Shown here in pieces: positions 33,020 to 45,207 of a stretch of DNA of 64,000 nucleotides (its first letter is position 1; each line of letters opens with the position of its first letter). Made by a program: the position numbers and the translations under genes. Source of the stretch: Onthophagus taurus (lineage: Eukaryota > Arthropoda > Insecta > Coleoptera > Scarabaeidae). The stretch covers positions 18,724,001 to 18,788,000 of the forward strand of contig NC_091968.1 in assembly GCF_036711975.1 (NCBI RefSeq). The letters run 5' to 3'. Below the pieces are notes generated by a model that was given only the letters and a program-made list of their open reading frames with translations, searched no databases and was not told the origin of the DNA.

Positions 33020-34863
33020 CTAGACATCCTCTTCTTCCAGTTCTTCATCTTCTTTCAGAACGGGGACAACCTTATTTGCGAAACAGCCTTGGCAAATTGG
33101 TATAGAACGTTCTCGGCATATGAGTTTATTACACGCACTACAGCATGTTTTAGTTTTTCTGTCTTTGCGGCCTGGGCAAACTTGACACCTTCCCGACAAT
33201 ACTTTCTGGCGCTTCGCTGGAAGAAATTCTTCCTGTTCATTTTGTGGAATTAAAAGCATTATCCTTGATTTTATGTCACTGGGTAGCGAGTCAATAGTGG
33301 ACCTATACCGTAAATATTCTCTTACTAGTTCTTTTGCCAAGTTTTTCAAGAATACTCTTCGGGCAATTTGTTCCTGCTTGTTGCTTTTATAAACAATGTA
33401 AGCATTTATCGCCGCAATATTCAGAAAACCAAAAAATATAGTTAGTGGCCACCTTTGCGACCTCCTGGATACAGAATATAATCCACATAATTATGTGGAT
33501 TATATTCGACAGTATCGACTCCACCCTTAGTCAAATTGTAGAACTCTATTATTTCAGGTTTTTGCTTTTCAGATTCACTGTTGATACAGTCATCGTGATG
33601 CATAGTTGAACCCACCAAAACTACTTTACCTTTCTTAGGGCAATATGAAACTACTGTTTTATTTTCCGAGAACGCAAATAAACTAGAATATTCAGACCGA
33701 TTTTTTGGAGTGACAAATGCAGTTGGTACTTCCCTTTTATTTTTTCGGATAGTTCCAACACAGGTCAAGCGATGATTTTTCAAAAGATCATTCATTAGCT
33801 TTATACTCATAAACCAATTGTCCATTGTTATGTTTCGGCCAGTTTTTTCAATTGGTTTGATGAGACGGCATACGACTGAATAAGGATCATTTTGTAACTT
33901 GTACTTACCTTCCGGTTGCTTACCAGCATATATTTCAAAGTTGTTCGTATAGTATGTACGACTGTCAGTCAAAAGAAAAATTTGTATGCCATATCTTGCT
34001 GGCTTACTCTTTATGTACTGCCTAAACGAGCATCTTCCCCTAAAAGGTTCCAATTTTTCGTCTATTGTGGCATACTCACTAATAACATAGGAGCTTTGAA
34101 TGTTGTTTTTAAATAATTCAGAGAGTTCACGTATGGGAGCTAGTTTGTCACTTTGTCGTCTGGTGTGCCTATCACGTATGTCATCAAAACGTAAAGAAGT
34201 GAGTAAAAATAAAAAGCGTTTTCGAGACATGACGGCTGGAAATATGTCCACACCAGATCCATCTTTTTCCCACAATTCCATTGTATTGAGTCTCCCAGAC
34301 TTCAGTACCCCAGCGTAGTACAGCAAACCGAAAAGTGCTTTCATCTCTCGTTGGTCTGTAGGAGCGGCATCTCTCTCCCTAACAAATTTTCCTCGCGACA
34401 AATCTATGTATATGTTGGTATATCTGACAATATGGTTTATCATATTATCAGAAATCATACAATTCCAACCTTCAAAAGGAGTAGTTGCATCCTTTGCTTT
34501 TCCTTTCGGTCCCGGTAGATGGGTCACTAAATTATGGGCTCTAGTCCTTACATTTATTGGTGGATGTTGTTTGGACCAACGTGTACCATCTTTCCCCAGA
34601 TAAAAGTGAGAAGATGGAGTACCTGCCGAGCTTGATTCGTAAAAATTGCCTTCATCTTCTGATGGTTCGTCTGCGTCAGTGTCGGTAAGATGGTCGCTTA
34701 CTGAAATGTGGTCAACTTCACTATCTGATTCAGTTGGTGGAATTTCATTGTCATCACTCTCCTCCTTCATTATTTTCCTTATTTCCTCTTCTAGATCTTT
34801 TTTAGTTAAAGGCCTTCTATCCACCCATTTACTGATATTTGATGGCCCTGGCTGAGAATCCAT
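33020..34863 (-). pseudogene. piggyBac transposase, near-complete, disrupted by a palindrome
   Basis: Met at 34863 starts an open frame of 473 codons. It has an acidic N-terminus, then WSKQHPP, and all three catalytic Asp contexts: ATIDEKLEPFRGR, NITMDNWFMS and LTKGGVDTVE. Right after the third, a 34-bp perfect palindrome shifts the frame; the proper reading resumes as SRRSQRWPLTIFFGFLNIAA and runs to a Cys-rich C-terminal domain, CQVCPGRKDRKTKTCCSACN then CRERSIPICQGC, ending at 33020. Total length fits a ~600-aa piggyBac transposase. Only this lesion is obvious, so the element is young. Confidence 0.88.
33474..33507. repeat. 34-bp perfect palindrome
   Basis: GAATATAATCCACATAA (33474-33490) is followed directly by its reverse complement (33491-33507) with no spacer. 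It sits just after the codons for the third catalytic Asp of the piggyBac transposase. Confidence 0.95.
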
Positions 34864-35252
34864 TATCTACTGCAATACTGATATGCCAATAAACTATAGT
34901 TACTTCATTTGTTATAATTTTAACTTACTGGAACTCGAACTGATAAAAATGAAATAATGCGACAACTGTTCAATAATAACCACAATTCACCAAAAACTAA
35001 TAAAAGACATAAAACACAGAAATAAAATGGTAACAATTTAGTCACGTATCGACGCGCGCAGGGTAAAAAATGTCCACTTCGCATAAATCAAACCCTAGCA
35101 CTGATCGAGAACGGTATAATAATATCGCCTGAGCATAGGTACTTCTGTTACACTCTACTCGAGAGGGGATTCCCCGATTTAATCGACATTTGGAGAATAT
35201 ACACATCATTTAATAAGCGCCGGGTATTTTCTACCCACGCGCGCGTCCTCCC

Positions 35253-36190
35253 AATTCTGATTCCAATTGAGTTATAATTTTTTTTTCAAGGTATTGTTCT
35301 TGGAAAGCTATCTTTAGATTACCCTAATCTTGAAAAGATTCTGTATTTTAAGATATTGTATGCGGAATCCTTCAATTTTGTTTTTATTATATTTAATTGC
35401 GAAGCATGGTTTACGATCGAAAGTAGCAGATACTATACCACAACATGCCAAAAATCTGTGTAACAAAATTTTCTTATCATCAAACTTTGGGACCATTTCT
35501 AATACGACTTCAACTTCATTTTTGCAACTAAAAATTGCGGCATATATTATAAATCAACGTTATTGCTAGTCACAGAGCAGAGGTTATATGATTTTACTTA
35601 ATTAGGTCGTGTTATACTTAAGCTATAATTAATATCATATGAACCGATAAATAATTTACACATTGCAGCGCTTCGATAAAAAGCGACCTCGGCTGATCTC
35701 GGAAAAGCAAGGCTCTATAATGAATGTCGTATCAACAAATAACTTGTCATCACCTTATAAGGGAATTTGATTTGGCGAATGCTTTTGGCTGCTGTATCCA
35801 GTTTCTTTACTAGCCTTAAGTGTTTGGTAATCTTTGTAGTTACTTCTTCTTTTTCTTGCTATAGAACCTAGTCCTGTTTGTTCTGTCTCGTTCCTCGTAT
35901 GATAAGGATGTCCATCTTTTCTGTCAGCCTTTGAGTGGTCTTCCAACTGTACATCTTTGTGTTTTTGCCCATTGGCAATATCCATCTGACTACGTGCTGC
36001 ACTCCAAAATCTCTCATTATATCCACATTTCAAGATCAGATGATTTTATTAAGAAGATTTAACAGATGTTGACACTGTCAAAAGGAACATTTATTTAACT
36101 CCCGACATTGCATCATAATCTAATGCCATAGCATGATTAGGTCGTTTGCTACTCTCCTTCTCGGTAAGTTTATTTGGGTCACTCTGAAGG
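35253..36190. other. No supported gene
   Basis: Short open frames on both strands (for example minus 36033-35755, rich in charged residues) show no domain I can name. The latter could be a LINE shadow but was not accepted. Confidence 0.4.
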
Positions 36191-36199
36191 TTGCCAGGT

Positions 36200-36640
36200 A
36201 GTTTTCTTCGTTGATTACATACATACAAGATGAAGCAGAAGCAGCAGGACTAAAAGTCAAAGTTCAAAAAATGAAGGAGGTGAGGATCAATTCTGTAGTC
36301 GAGATTGTGTACTTGGGAGATATGAAGGCGAAATAAGAACATTTCAAAAAGAACAAAAATTCGCTTGTTCAACAGCAATGGGTCAGTCGTTCTGTATGAG
36401 TGTAGAACATGGAAGGTCACCGAGAGGATGTTGAACAAATTACAACTATTCATTAATCAATGACTCATTAGTGACCAAATCAAGGAAAGAAAATCGTTTT
36501 GGATTGGCCACATTTTAAACAAACCTCATGGAGCAGATGAGGGCGCTCAAGATAGACATGGAAGAGAACTGTTGAGGAAGAAGCAATGGAAGCCGTGGAA
36601 ACGTGGACAGAAATAAAACTCAGGAATAAGTGAAGTATAA
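36200..36640 (+). pseudogene. LINE reverse-transcriptase C-terminal remnant (RTE-like)
   Basis: Plus-strand reading with frameshifts: IQDEAEAAGLKVKVQKMKEV, VEIVYLGDMKAK, then CRTWKVTERMLNKLQLFINQ and ISDQIKERKSFWIGHILNKP. The order YLG, ...RTW.VT..ML.KLQ.F, RK..WIGH is that of the region after the palm in RTE/BovB-type LINEs. Multiple stops. The palm and endonuclease are absent. Confidence 0.6.
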
Positions 36641-37314
36641 AATAACAGGCAAGTTTTATTTTGCTTCCTCTTCTAATAGAACGATATCATTTTTTTTCTA
36701 CTTTTAAACCTTATGTGATCGTTAATTGTCTGATTTTTTCTAATATGGTCCACTTGGGCAATCTTTCCGGAGACATCCAATTGACATAGTCTCCATTTCC
36801 GTCTCCTGGATCTCATCTACGTCACAACATCCTAAACTCCGGATTCATCTATCATTATTGCTCCTTACATGATTATATAGAGTGACCCCTTGCACTGTTC
36901 TCAGTGTTAAAATACAAATTCTTTCCAAGATCTTGAGTTTGTAGCGAATATGAATCGCGGTATTATCCTATGATATTGTACTATGATAACCACTGGCTCT
37001 TCGTCCTCGAAAAGATTTTAAGATCAACCTTCACTTCTACATATTATATGCCACATATAACCATGATCGTGAATTTCGAGACATGAAACCATTATATTTG
37101 GTGAAGTTACAAAAGTAGCAATATAATATCCAATACAATGATCCAATTCATTTGATTAAAGATTGTTTACCCAGTATTAATTTATTTGGACAATATTTTA
37201 TTTCCCTTTTATGTTAATGAAATCCATAAATATTTAAAACACTTTCGATTTACCATTCACTTATTATTCTCCACTAACAACAATCGAATTTAGTTGACGT
37301 TTCAAGTTGTTAGA
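36641..37314. other. Upstream flank of the gustatory receptor
   Basis: No coding signal. It holds the presumed promoter and 5' untranslated region of the receptor, but no motif is clear enough to call. Confidence 0.4.
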
Positions 37315-38643
37315 ATGACTACAAAAGAAACAGAAAAAAATGTAAAAAACGCTACATTTTCAGCATTATCGCCGATTTATTATGTTTCAAGATTACTTGG
37401 TATCGCACCTTATTACATGGACAACACGAAAAAGTTTAAAACATCATCGACTTCTTATAATATATGGTTTATTCCTTTACAGGGAATAATTTTCGTTTCG
37501 GCCTGTTATCATTTCGTGCTATTCATCAACTTTATGAAAACCGTTTCGGTTTTTGCTTACATAGTAATGACAGTTTACAGTTTAACAACGATAATCCAAA
37601 CAATTTACATCGTAATAACCAATTCTGTCCTTAAAAATAAACGAGTACGCTTATTGAATGAATTAGATAGAAATCGAAAAAATTTAGAAAGAATTGGGAT
37701 TGTAGTGGATTTTAATAATATCAAAAAATATTTTTTGTTCTACGTAATTATTATAAAATTATTCGCTTTTGTGGATTTTTCGTTTATTTCAATATGGCAT
37801 TATGGTGAATACAAAAATTTATTTCTCTCGATTCATGTTGCGATTGTTAACAACATTTTTTATGTTATTCCAACTGTTGAGATTGTACAGGTATCGTCTT
37901 GTATTGGATTATATGGGGCATGTATAAACGGTATTAATGAGTATTTAAAAACGTTTCTTCGCAATAATAATTATATTAATTTAAAGAAAACTTTAAATTC
38001 TTACATAGAAACTTATAAAAATCTTATCAATTTTAACGATTCAATTTCTAGTTTAATTGTTATTAATTTTACAACAAATTTTACTTTATTCGTTTTGGAG
38101 ATTTATAGCAGTATTCTTCCTGTTATGAAACATAATTTAAATCCACTTATTATCATACAAATTTTTATCATATTTTTATCTGGATTGGGGGTAATTTTTT
38201 GTTTGTCTGCTTATGAATATTGTAGAACAAAGGTAAAATAATTAAAAAATTAACGAAATAATAACATTTTTGTTTTAGCTAAATGTAACAAAAAGTGTTG
38301 TTTTTAATTTAATGTTAAATGTAAAAGATGTTCGAATGAAAGAGGAGGTAAGATTCTTTTGTATTTAATTTTCTAATTTCATTTATTAACATTTTGTTTC
38401 TAGTTAAATGGATTTACTTTAGCAATGGATCATTTCAAACCGGAAATATCAGCTTTATCATTATTTAATTTAGACTTTAGAATGATAACGACGGTAAATT
38501 ATTCATTTTATGTTTTTTAATTACAAGTTAATTAAATTATTTCTTAGTTAAGTGGAGCAATTCATACTTACACTTTATTATTAATCCAATCCGATTATAA
38601 CGTGGATGTTTATAGTGTATACAGAAATCAATCAAATTCATAA
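37315..38643 (+). CDS. Gustatory receptor (7tm_7), four exons
   Basis: Insect gustatory receptor, a multi-pass membrane channel of taste neurons. Exons: 37315-38232, 38279-38347, 38404-38493, 38548-38643; all introns are 46-56 bp, phase 0, with GT/AG ends; product 390 aa. It starts MTTKETEKNVKNATFSALSP, with several hydrophobic spans (FIPLQGIIFVSACYHFVLF; PLIIIQIFIIFLSGLGVIFC). The short C-terminal exons give MLNVKDVRMKEELNGFTLAM, FKPEISALSLFNLDFRMIT and SGAIHTYTLLLIQ, the TYhhhhhQ motif of the family. The upstream in-frame region lacks another ATG. No lesions seen. Ligand class not inferable. Confidence 0.87.
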
Positions 38644-39819
38644 ATAAATGTCACTTTATTATAATTCCTTCGTCAACTTCCTCAACATCTACTTTCCCTA
38701 GTGATTGTCCTTCGGTAGAGATTACCTTGAAAGTGGATCTGGAATGCATCTACTTTTCCAGCATATTTCGCATTTCCGGGACAGAATTTAGAAAGTATGT
38801 TAATTGTGAAGAAGAGCAAACAATGAAAAGTTCGCGTAAAGCACGAAAATGGAGATTCAACAGACACTCAGTAGCCAACATTCACCGATAGGAAGCTGGG
38901 GGACAACCTCCAACTCATAGATGCTTAAGAACCTATCTAGGATATGTCACTTTTTAAACACCTGCAATAAATGTCCCAGAAAAGAAGCTATCTTGAAAAA
39001 TTAGTGTCATCGCATGGCAGAAAGATATCTTCATGAACATTAAAATGGGTATACTGGAACTGAAGGATGCTTTGAAGGTTATTGCGCTTTGCAGAGACGC
39101 TACGTGACTAGCCCCGCTACTCCATAAGTAAAGAAGAGGTGAAGACCTGACACTATTACTACTGTTCTGTGACCTGGCAGTATGTGAAGAACAGCAACCG
39201 CGGAAAGGAGATCTTCAAACAATGAGGAACCGTTGCAAAGCGAATTACATGAAGAAGAAACGAATAAAAAACAGCTAAAAGCAAAGAAGAAAAGTCGTTA
39301 AGTCCTCCTTCCTTCTGTAAACTTTCTCATCACTCTAAAATTGTAGGATGGGTGAGTTGAAGAATACGTTCAACACAGCTTGGATTCCTTAGTTCTTTGT
39401 AGATTATTTAAAATTTATGCCTCTGCTGTGTTAGTGTTGTTAGATTCCATTTGATCTGCTTCGTGTCTTTTAAATATTAACTTTAACTGAATATGAACTT
39501 ATCTTTAAGGAAGAAACTAAAGAGACAAAAAAGTACCATTAAAGAATGAGCTTTACAACTCATATTTTTTCATGTTAACACTCCATGGTGTTAAAAAGTT
39601 ATTATAAAAAATTTAAAGGAAACTTAAGGTATACTTGAAAATAAGGTCTTATCCAATAGTAAATACATACAAAACTTCAAATTCTACGGTTTACTTATAG
39701 CCGCAATAAAAAATAAAATGTAATTTTTTGGCTCAACTTTAACGGCTCATAGCTCCAAAACAAAAAGTTGCGATCCTATGTTTATATAAAAAACTTGTAT
39801 TATTTTGGCAAGTACTAAG
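38644..39819. other. No supported gene
   Basis: AT-rich with scattered short open frames and no domain recognised on either strand. Confidence 0.45.
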
Positions 39820-40300
39820 TCCTAATAATATTTACAGGAAGGTCATTTATATAAATAATGAAAAGCACTGGACAGAATTGATCCTTGTGGGACACCAGAA
39901 GTAATATTGCGATATGGACCTTTTCAAAGAAGTAATATTGGTAACTTCTGAAGTTTGAACCTTCCATTGCACGTACTGCATTCTATTGCTTACATAACTA
40001 CGGATCATGTAATTTGGTAGCCCTCTTATACCGTAATGTTCCAGTTAACTTAATAGAGTCTCATGTTGGACACAATCGAGTACCTTTGAGCTAGTCACAG
40101 TCTAGGTGGTAGACTTTTGACTACTTAATTATTGAGGTTCTCAGCATATAGGCTGGAAAGGTTATCAATATTATTTTCCTTCTTCCCTTTTAATTCTTTA
40201 TTTATCATCTGCCATATAGCCTTATAGCCTTTGAAATTCATACTTTGAAATGACTGGAAGTTAAATCTGTCCTGATCTTGACGTCATTTCATGTTTAGCT
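39820..40300 (-). pseudogene. LINE reverse-transcriptase remnant
   Basis: Minus-strand pieces in order: YKAIWQMINKELKGKKENNI (about 40250-40170), then HETLLSKLEHYGIRGLPNYM (about 40070), IRSYVSNRMQYVQWKVQTSE, and TSGVPQGSILS with VLFIIYINDLPVNI after a shift (about 39895-39840). GVPQGS and YINDLP are palm motifs of CR1/Jockey-type LINEs. Heavily decayed. Confidence 0.65.
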
Positions 40301-40309
40301 TTCTGACCT

Positions 40310-41240
40310 CAAAGTCTAAAATTACACAGAAATGATCTAACAGATTTGGCAAAAGTTTACAAAATAGGCTAAAATAATTTTAGACATTTTGACATATTAG
40401 ACAGTATTAGCCACATTTTGATCATTTTAGACAATTTTGGATACAGTTTTAAATAATTTTGGACAACTAAACTAAAACTAGAAGAAGCACAATCCTAGAA
40501 CTACAAAGTTTCGAAAGTTTAGCACCAACCACAATTTTGGCATGTCGACAACTGATCTCTGTATATCGACATTAAAACGAGCAATGAATAACATCTTAAG
40601 ACGATAAACTGAGGAGATTTGCCACGTCTAAAGATTGTCTAAATTTATATCATCCAAATAAATCGAGCAAGCGCTTATTTGATTATCAATTGATTATTAA
40701 TTACTATTTTTGATTATTAATTATCATCAAGCCGTTGTGTATTTTAGAGTTTGCTATTAATAGATTAACAGCAGCTAAATTTCTTGCTCTTTAATGGCAT
40801 ATAGTGGCTACTATCAAAACTACAATCAGCGCACTTGGCTTCTTCTTTTGGGTACTATCATGGACAGGTTTGCAACATTGAGAGTTCGCCGCTGGTAAAC
40901 CCTCTGCATCATTAAGATTTGGTCCACAATTTTTTTTCTTTCTTTCTTGATAGGTTTTCTTGACTATGAAGTTATTATGTATTTAAAGCACCTTTTATTA
41001 GCTAATGAAAGTATCGAAGAACTCTGCCCCACCCAAATACGTAGATATTGAACATCAAAAGCTAATCTAGATGATGTTCAGTACTCTTCAAGGCTTAGTG
41101 CCTACGATGATAGCACAGATCAGGAATGATATATAATATCATACTGCTGACCGACAAGAAAACTTGTAGATCTAAGTATATTATTTTTTTATTTGATAGT
41201 ACGATATATTCAGAATATTTTCAAGTCAATCAATATAAAA
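40310..41240. other. No supported gene
   Basis: Contains a degenerate short repeat of TTTTAGACATTTTGA / TTTTGGACAA type at about 40375-40470. Otherwise featureless. Confidence 0.45.
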
Positions 41241-41272
41241 TTTTAACAGATAGAACCTATGGAAGTTCACCT

Positions 41273-42860
41273 TGTTAGGCTTGAAAACTTTTGTAGAATG
41301 TCAGCTGAAGATTTTGAATATTTTTTGATGAAAATTGGACCCAAAATACAAAAGCAAGACAACAACATAAGACCAGCTATTGCTGTGAAAGACCGTCTAG
41401 CAGTTAGCCTTCTTTTTGGCTAATGGTATTACTTTATTTAACTTAAATGTGACTTATTTGTTATTGAAAAACCCATCCGTACTACTATAATAAGTTAATA
41501 TTGCATCACTTGATTGAGTATTTTCATAATTTTCTTAACAATTGTTGGTACCATTAATTGCTGGGGAAGCTGCATGGACAATGCCAGGTGAATTTACATA
41601 GATTGAGCTGGGAAAAGATATAGTTCTGGGAGAGCAGGAGATATAGACTTATCAACGGAACAATCAAGTTCATTCATCTCTGCCTCAAAAACGAGGTTGT
41701 CTATTTTGTTTTGCAATATGACTTACGTTCTATGGGATAGTGTTTTTAGTTTAATCGTAACTGCCCATATAACGTAGCGATGCCTGGGATTGCCGCTTGG
41801 AAGTTAGACTTGCCATGGTACTACTTGGCAACTCTCACTTGCAAACGGTTGCTTTAAATGATCTTTTACGCTGAATTCTTGTTTGTTGCGTAATTTGCTG
41901 TTTGTTGGTCTGGCATCGGGGAATGTTTCCTGCTCAAGATGAGAAGTTTCAAGCCCTAAAGATCTCTCAACCTGGGTTTCTTGAGAAGTCTCATTCTCTA
42001 AATATCCCTCAATCTGGGTTTCCTGTAAAACATAGTTACATTTTTCACATAGAATTATTTATTAAATAAATAATAATTATACAACAAAAAACAGCTAACA
42101 ATTTTGTTTTTAGTTGCCAAAATTAGAGGAAGAAAGAAAAATAAGAGCAAATGGATTTAATCAACGATGGAACAATTTCCTAATTGTGTAGGGGCAATGG
42201 ACGGAAAACATGTTTTACTTTAAGCTCCATTCAATAGTGAATCGGAATTTTATGATTATAAAAAGTCTATCAGTATCATACTTTTGGCATTTGCTGATGC
42301 AGTTGGTGCACAAGGAAGAATGAACGAGTTCTGTGTGTTTGCAAGTACAACACTTTATCGTAAGATGATAGGATACAAAAGGAACTTTCGGTTCCAGGAC
42401 GTCAACAAAGAATGCCATACGCTTTTCTCTTAGTAGCACACTTTTGAAACCATATTCAGGAAATCATGCTAAGAGTAGAGTTGAACGGATTTCCAACTAT
42501 CGACTTTGTCGCGCACGATGAGTTATTGAAATAGAAAACGTTTTTGGCATTTTAGCATCCGTAGTCCGTATTTTTAGAAAACCAATGTTGGTACAACCCG
42601 AAAAAGTTTCTTTCTTTTGCATGACACTATTTCATAATTTTTTAGTTATATTCTCTAAATGGAGTTTTTAATTTTGAAGCAGACGGACATTTTATACCAG
42701 GGACATGGCGCCAAGACATTAGCAATTAATCGCTTAAGCCATTTTCAAAAGTACTCAGAAAACCGTCCCAGGATGCAAAATATATTCAAAGGGAGTTTGC
42801 AGAATGTTTTTCAACCAATGGAGCAGTTGAATGGTAAGAATATGTCAATTAGTTGATAGT
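41273..42860 (+). pseudogene. Harbinger transposase, element 2, decayed
   Basis: Exon 1 (from about 41273 to 41421) reads MEVHLVRLENFCRMSAEDFE, then KIGPKIQKQDNNIRPAIAVK, a HARBI1-type N-terminus. Exon 2 begins at 42114 after TTTTTAG, and across shifts reads GFNQRWNNFPNCVGAMDGKH, YDYKKSISIILLAFADA and later IPGTWRQDISN and REFAECFSTNGAVEW, the C-terminal end of the family. Many stops. Terminal repeats were not found. Confidence 0.7.
41590..42022 (-). pseudogene. Harbinger element 2, MADF-gene second exon
   Basis: On the minus strand a TATGTTTTACAG acceptor is followed from 42022 by ETQIEGYLENETSQETQVER, then KDHLKQPFA, and after stops QNKIDNLVFEAEMNELD. Acidic linker plus a short C-terminal helix is how the MADF proteins of elements 1 and 3 end. 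It lies inside the intron of the sense transposase, as in those elements. Assignment rests mainly on this shared layout. Confidence 0.45.
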
Positions 42861-42904
42861 AATACCTTTTATTTACTGTGACTACTAAAATAAATCATAC
42901 CTAA

Positions 42905-43206
42905 GATTGCTTTTTATTTGAGGTGACCCTGATAAACCGATCTATGGCGTTATTTGCGAACCAAGAGACTTCCACCATATAACAGAATGCAGTTCACTCG
43001 TATCCAAAGCTTTCCATATGAAACCGTTAGAAAATAATTGTTCTTTTGATTTATAGTATTCAATTTCAGTCATAACGTTTGCTACATTAGATCCATTAAC
43101 CAGAAGCGATAATTTATTGATATACATATGTCAATGCTGCAATGTACTCGTCGTTACTGAGAGGTTTTCCCATAATTTTTGGATCTAGTAAATTTGCTGC
43201 TAAGTG
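42905..43206 (-). pseudogene. hAT-type (DUF659-like) transposase remnant, split by Harbinger 3
   Basis: Minus-strand reading LAANLLDPKIMGKPLSNDEY then MTEIEYYKSKEQLFSNGFIW and LDTSELHSVIWWKSLGSQ matches the region ahead of the dimerisation domain in hAT proteins. The piece continues on the other side of Harbinger 3 (46032 to about 46200) as MAVTPL; joining the two sides without one TTA copy gives VTPLHLAANLLDP in one frame. Stops elsewhere show decay. Confidence 0.65.
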
Positions 43207-43415
43207 TAAAGCCGCGTTGACATGGGTAATCACGAACGTGAGCTACGCTTTCGTAAGCTACGCTGAGCGTGTCAACTACTAGATTCGTGAAATACGAAGC
43301 GTAAATACTTTTCACGAACAGAAATAATTCCGATCGTGAAAATATTAAACCTGTTTGATTTTTGTATCTTGTGGCCAGTCGTGAGCAAAGCAGGAGGACA
43401 GTAAATTGTTAAATT

Positions 43416-45207
43416 ATGGCTGCTCATATTTTAAGAATGAACGATGCAGACACCAATACATTTCTGGAACTATATCAAAATGAGCCAGTTTTGTGGGATC
43501 CGACCAGGGAGGACTATAAAAAGGAGAGTCTGCAATGGAAATCGATGGTTTTACAGAAATCCATGTAATAATGAAATTTAAAAATTTACGTAGCTCCTAT
43601 TTGCAAGAAATAAAAAAGATTAGGCAGAGTATGAAGTCCGGGTGTTGTTCTGATGAAGTTTATACTCCCAAAGTGAGATGGTTCAAAATAATGGATTCTT
43701 TTCTCAAGCCGGACGTAAAAGCAAGAGAAACCCAATCAAACTTGGTAAGTGTTTATTTTAATTTATAAGTAAAAAATATATATATATGTATATATTACTA
43801 AATCTAGCCAGTATATCATTTCCTTACACATTTTGAGAATGTAATGTGGTACTTTTTTTACTCCTCAACAATTTGCCATTGCCAAGGAACTGCTCCCTCA
43901 TGGTTAAAGTAGTTGCAATATTCATCTCTTTTTACCAATGTTGATCTGTTCGGGTGTCTATCATGTGTCGCAGTAATGTCTATAAGACCAGAACTGCTTA
44001 TTTGCCGCCAAGTTCCCGGAATTACATTGTAGTTTTCGTCTTCAGAATCAATTAGGTTAGCTGCCACATAACAGTTACCAGTTTTTCGAAGCCAGTTATG
44101 TATTGAGCAGCAGGTTTTTACAATTTTATCAACTTTTTGTAAATCTACGGCAATTGGCCTTTCAAATATTGTAAATTTTGATGCTAGTAGAAATACTTCT
44201 TGCTCTGGACAGCTTATAATTGAAAATACGTTCAGCTCTGGATAATTTTCGTTTACTGCATGGTTTGAGTAGAGATGTTGTTAAAGGAAATGCATTATCA
44301 GCAACAATAACTGCATTTGGAGGCATATTCAGTATGTTTGCCTCCATAGCTTCATTGAGGCAACAGTTTCGCCACACACCCCCATCTGATGCCCTGCCTT
44401 TAGCTCCTATATCCATATATGTGAAACAATAATTATGATCAACTAAGGCAAGCAAAATTATGCTGAACGATTGTTTATAATTGAAATAATCGGACCCAGT
44501 TTTATGCGGCGCTCTTATAACTATATGTTTGCCATCTAGTGCCCCAATGCAATTTGGGAAGTTCTACTTAGTTTGAAATCCATTAATTATATCTAGCCAT
44601 TGATTTTCTTCACTGGGCACCTAAAAACATATTAATGTATATAATATATTTATAATCAGAAAAATGGTAAATTACAAAAGGGTGGGCCTATATAATTTTT
44701 TTCTTGTTATAGGATATTACTGTATTGATAAATGAAAAGCCAGATTCACCTGAAGATAATGCAATAGCATCTCAACAATTGAACGAAGAACAACCATCCA
44801 CATCTAAAGAAACGCAATGCCAAAACGACTCTTTAAAAAGAAAGTTTCTACACACTTCTACAACAACACCTCGTAAAAAGAAGCTATGTTCGACACCTGC
44901 TGGTGACATTAATTCTGCGATAGACAAACTAGATGATATTTCTAAAAGAGCTGCTAATGCCAGTGTATCAAAAGAAGATTGTTTCGATCATTTTGGAAAA
45001 TATATTGCTTCTCTTTTACGAACTCTACCACTAGATCGATCACCACAACTACAATCGGAAATAGTTTCTATGATTTTGAAACCGACAATTCCCACATATT
45101 CAATACTCTCCAGCGCGTACTCACAGAACTCAAATTTCATTACAAATTCGACTACAAACTCGGAAAGTATTCAAAGTGGACCACCATCGAGATCATTTGA
45201 TCTCTGA
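43416..45207 (+). pseudogene. Harbinger 3 MADF-domain accessory gene, two exons, one frameshift
   Basis: Exon 1 (43416-43744) starts MAAHILRMNDADTNTFLELY with EPVLWDPTREDYK, shifts frame near 43560, then reads MKFKNLRSSYLQEIKKIRQS and DEVYTPKVRWFKIMDSFLK: a whole MADF domain. Donor GTAAGT at 43745, acceptor TTGTTATAG before 44713, phase 0. Exon 2 (44713-45207) has a Ser/Thr- and Lys-rich linker (STTTPRKKKLCSTPAG) and a helical tail (FGKYIASLLRTLPLDRSPQL). The protein probably binds DNA and escorts the transposase. Its intron holds transposase exon 2 on the other strand. Confidence 0.8.

Larger units (their letters stand above)
32752..35252 (-). mobile_element. piggyBac-like element with GC-rich ends
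   Basis: Left end GGGAGGACGCGCGC (from 32755), right end its reverse complement ending at 35252. Both ends carry an inner CGGGTATTTT(T/C)TACCC motif. TTAA is not intact at either edge (TTTA on the left, AATT on the right), so the exact boundaries are uncertain. Confidence 0.8.

Noticed and set aside
35755-36033. Minus-strand charged frame as a LINE C-terminus
   Set aside because: It lacks the ordered motifs of LINE tails; similarity is only in composition.
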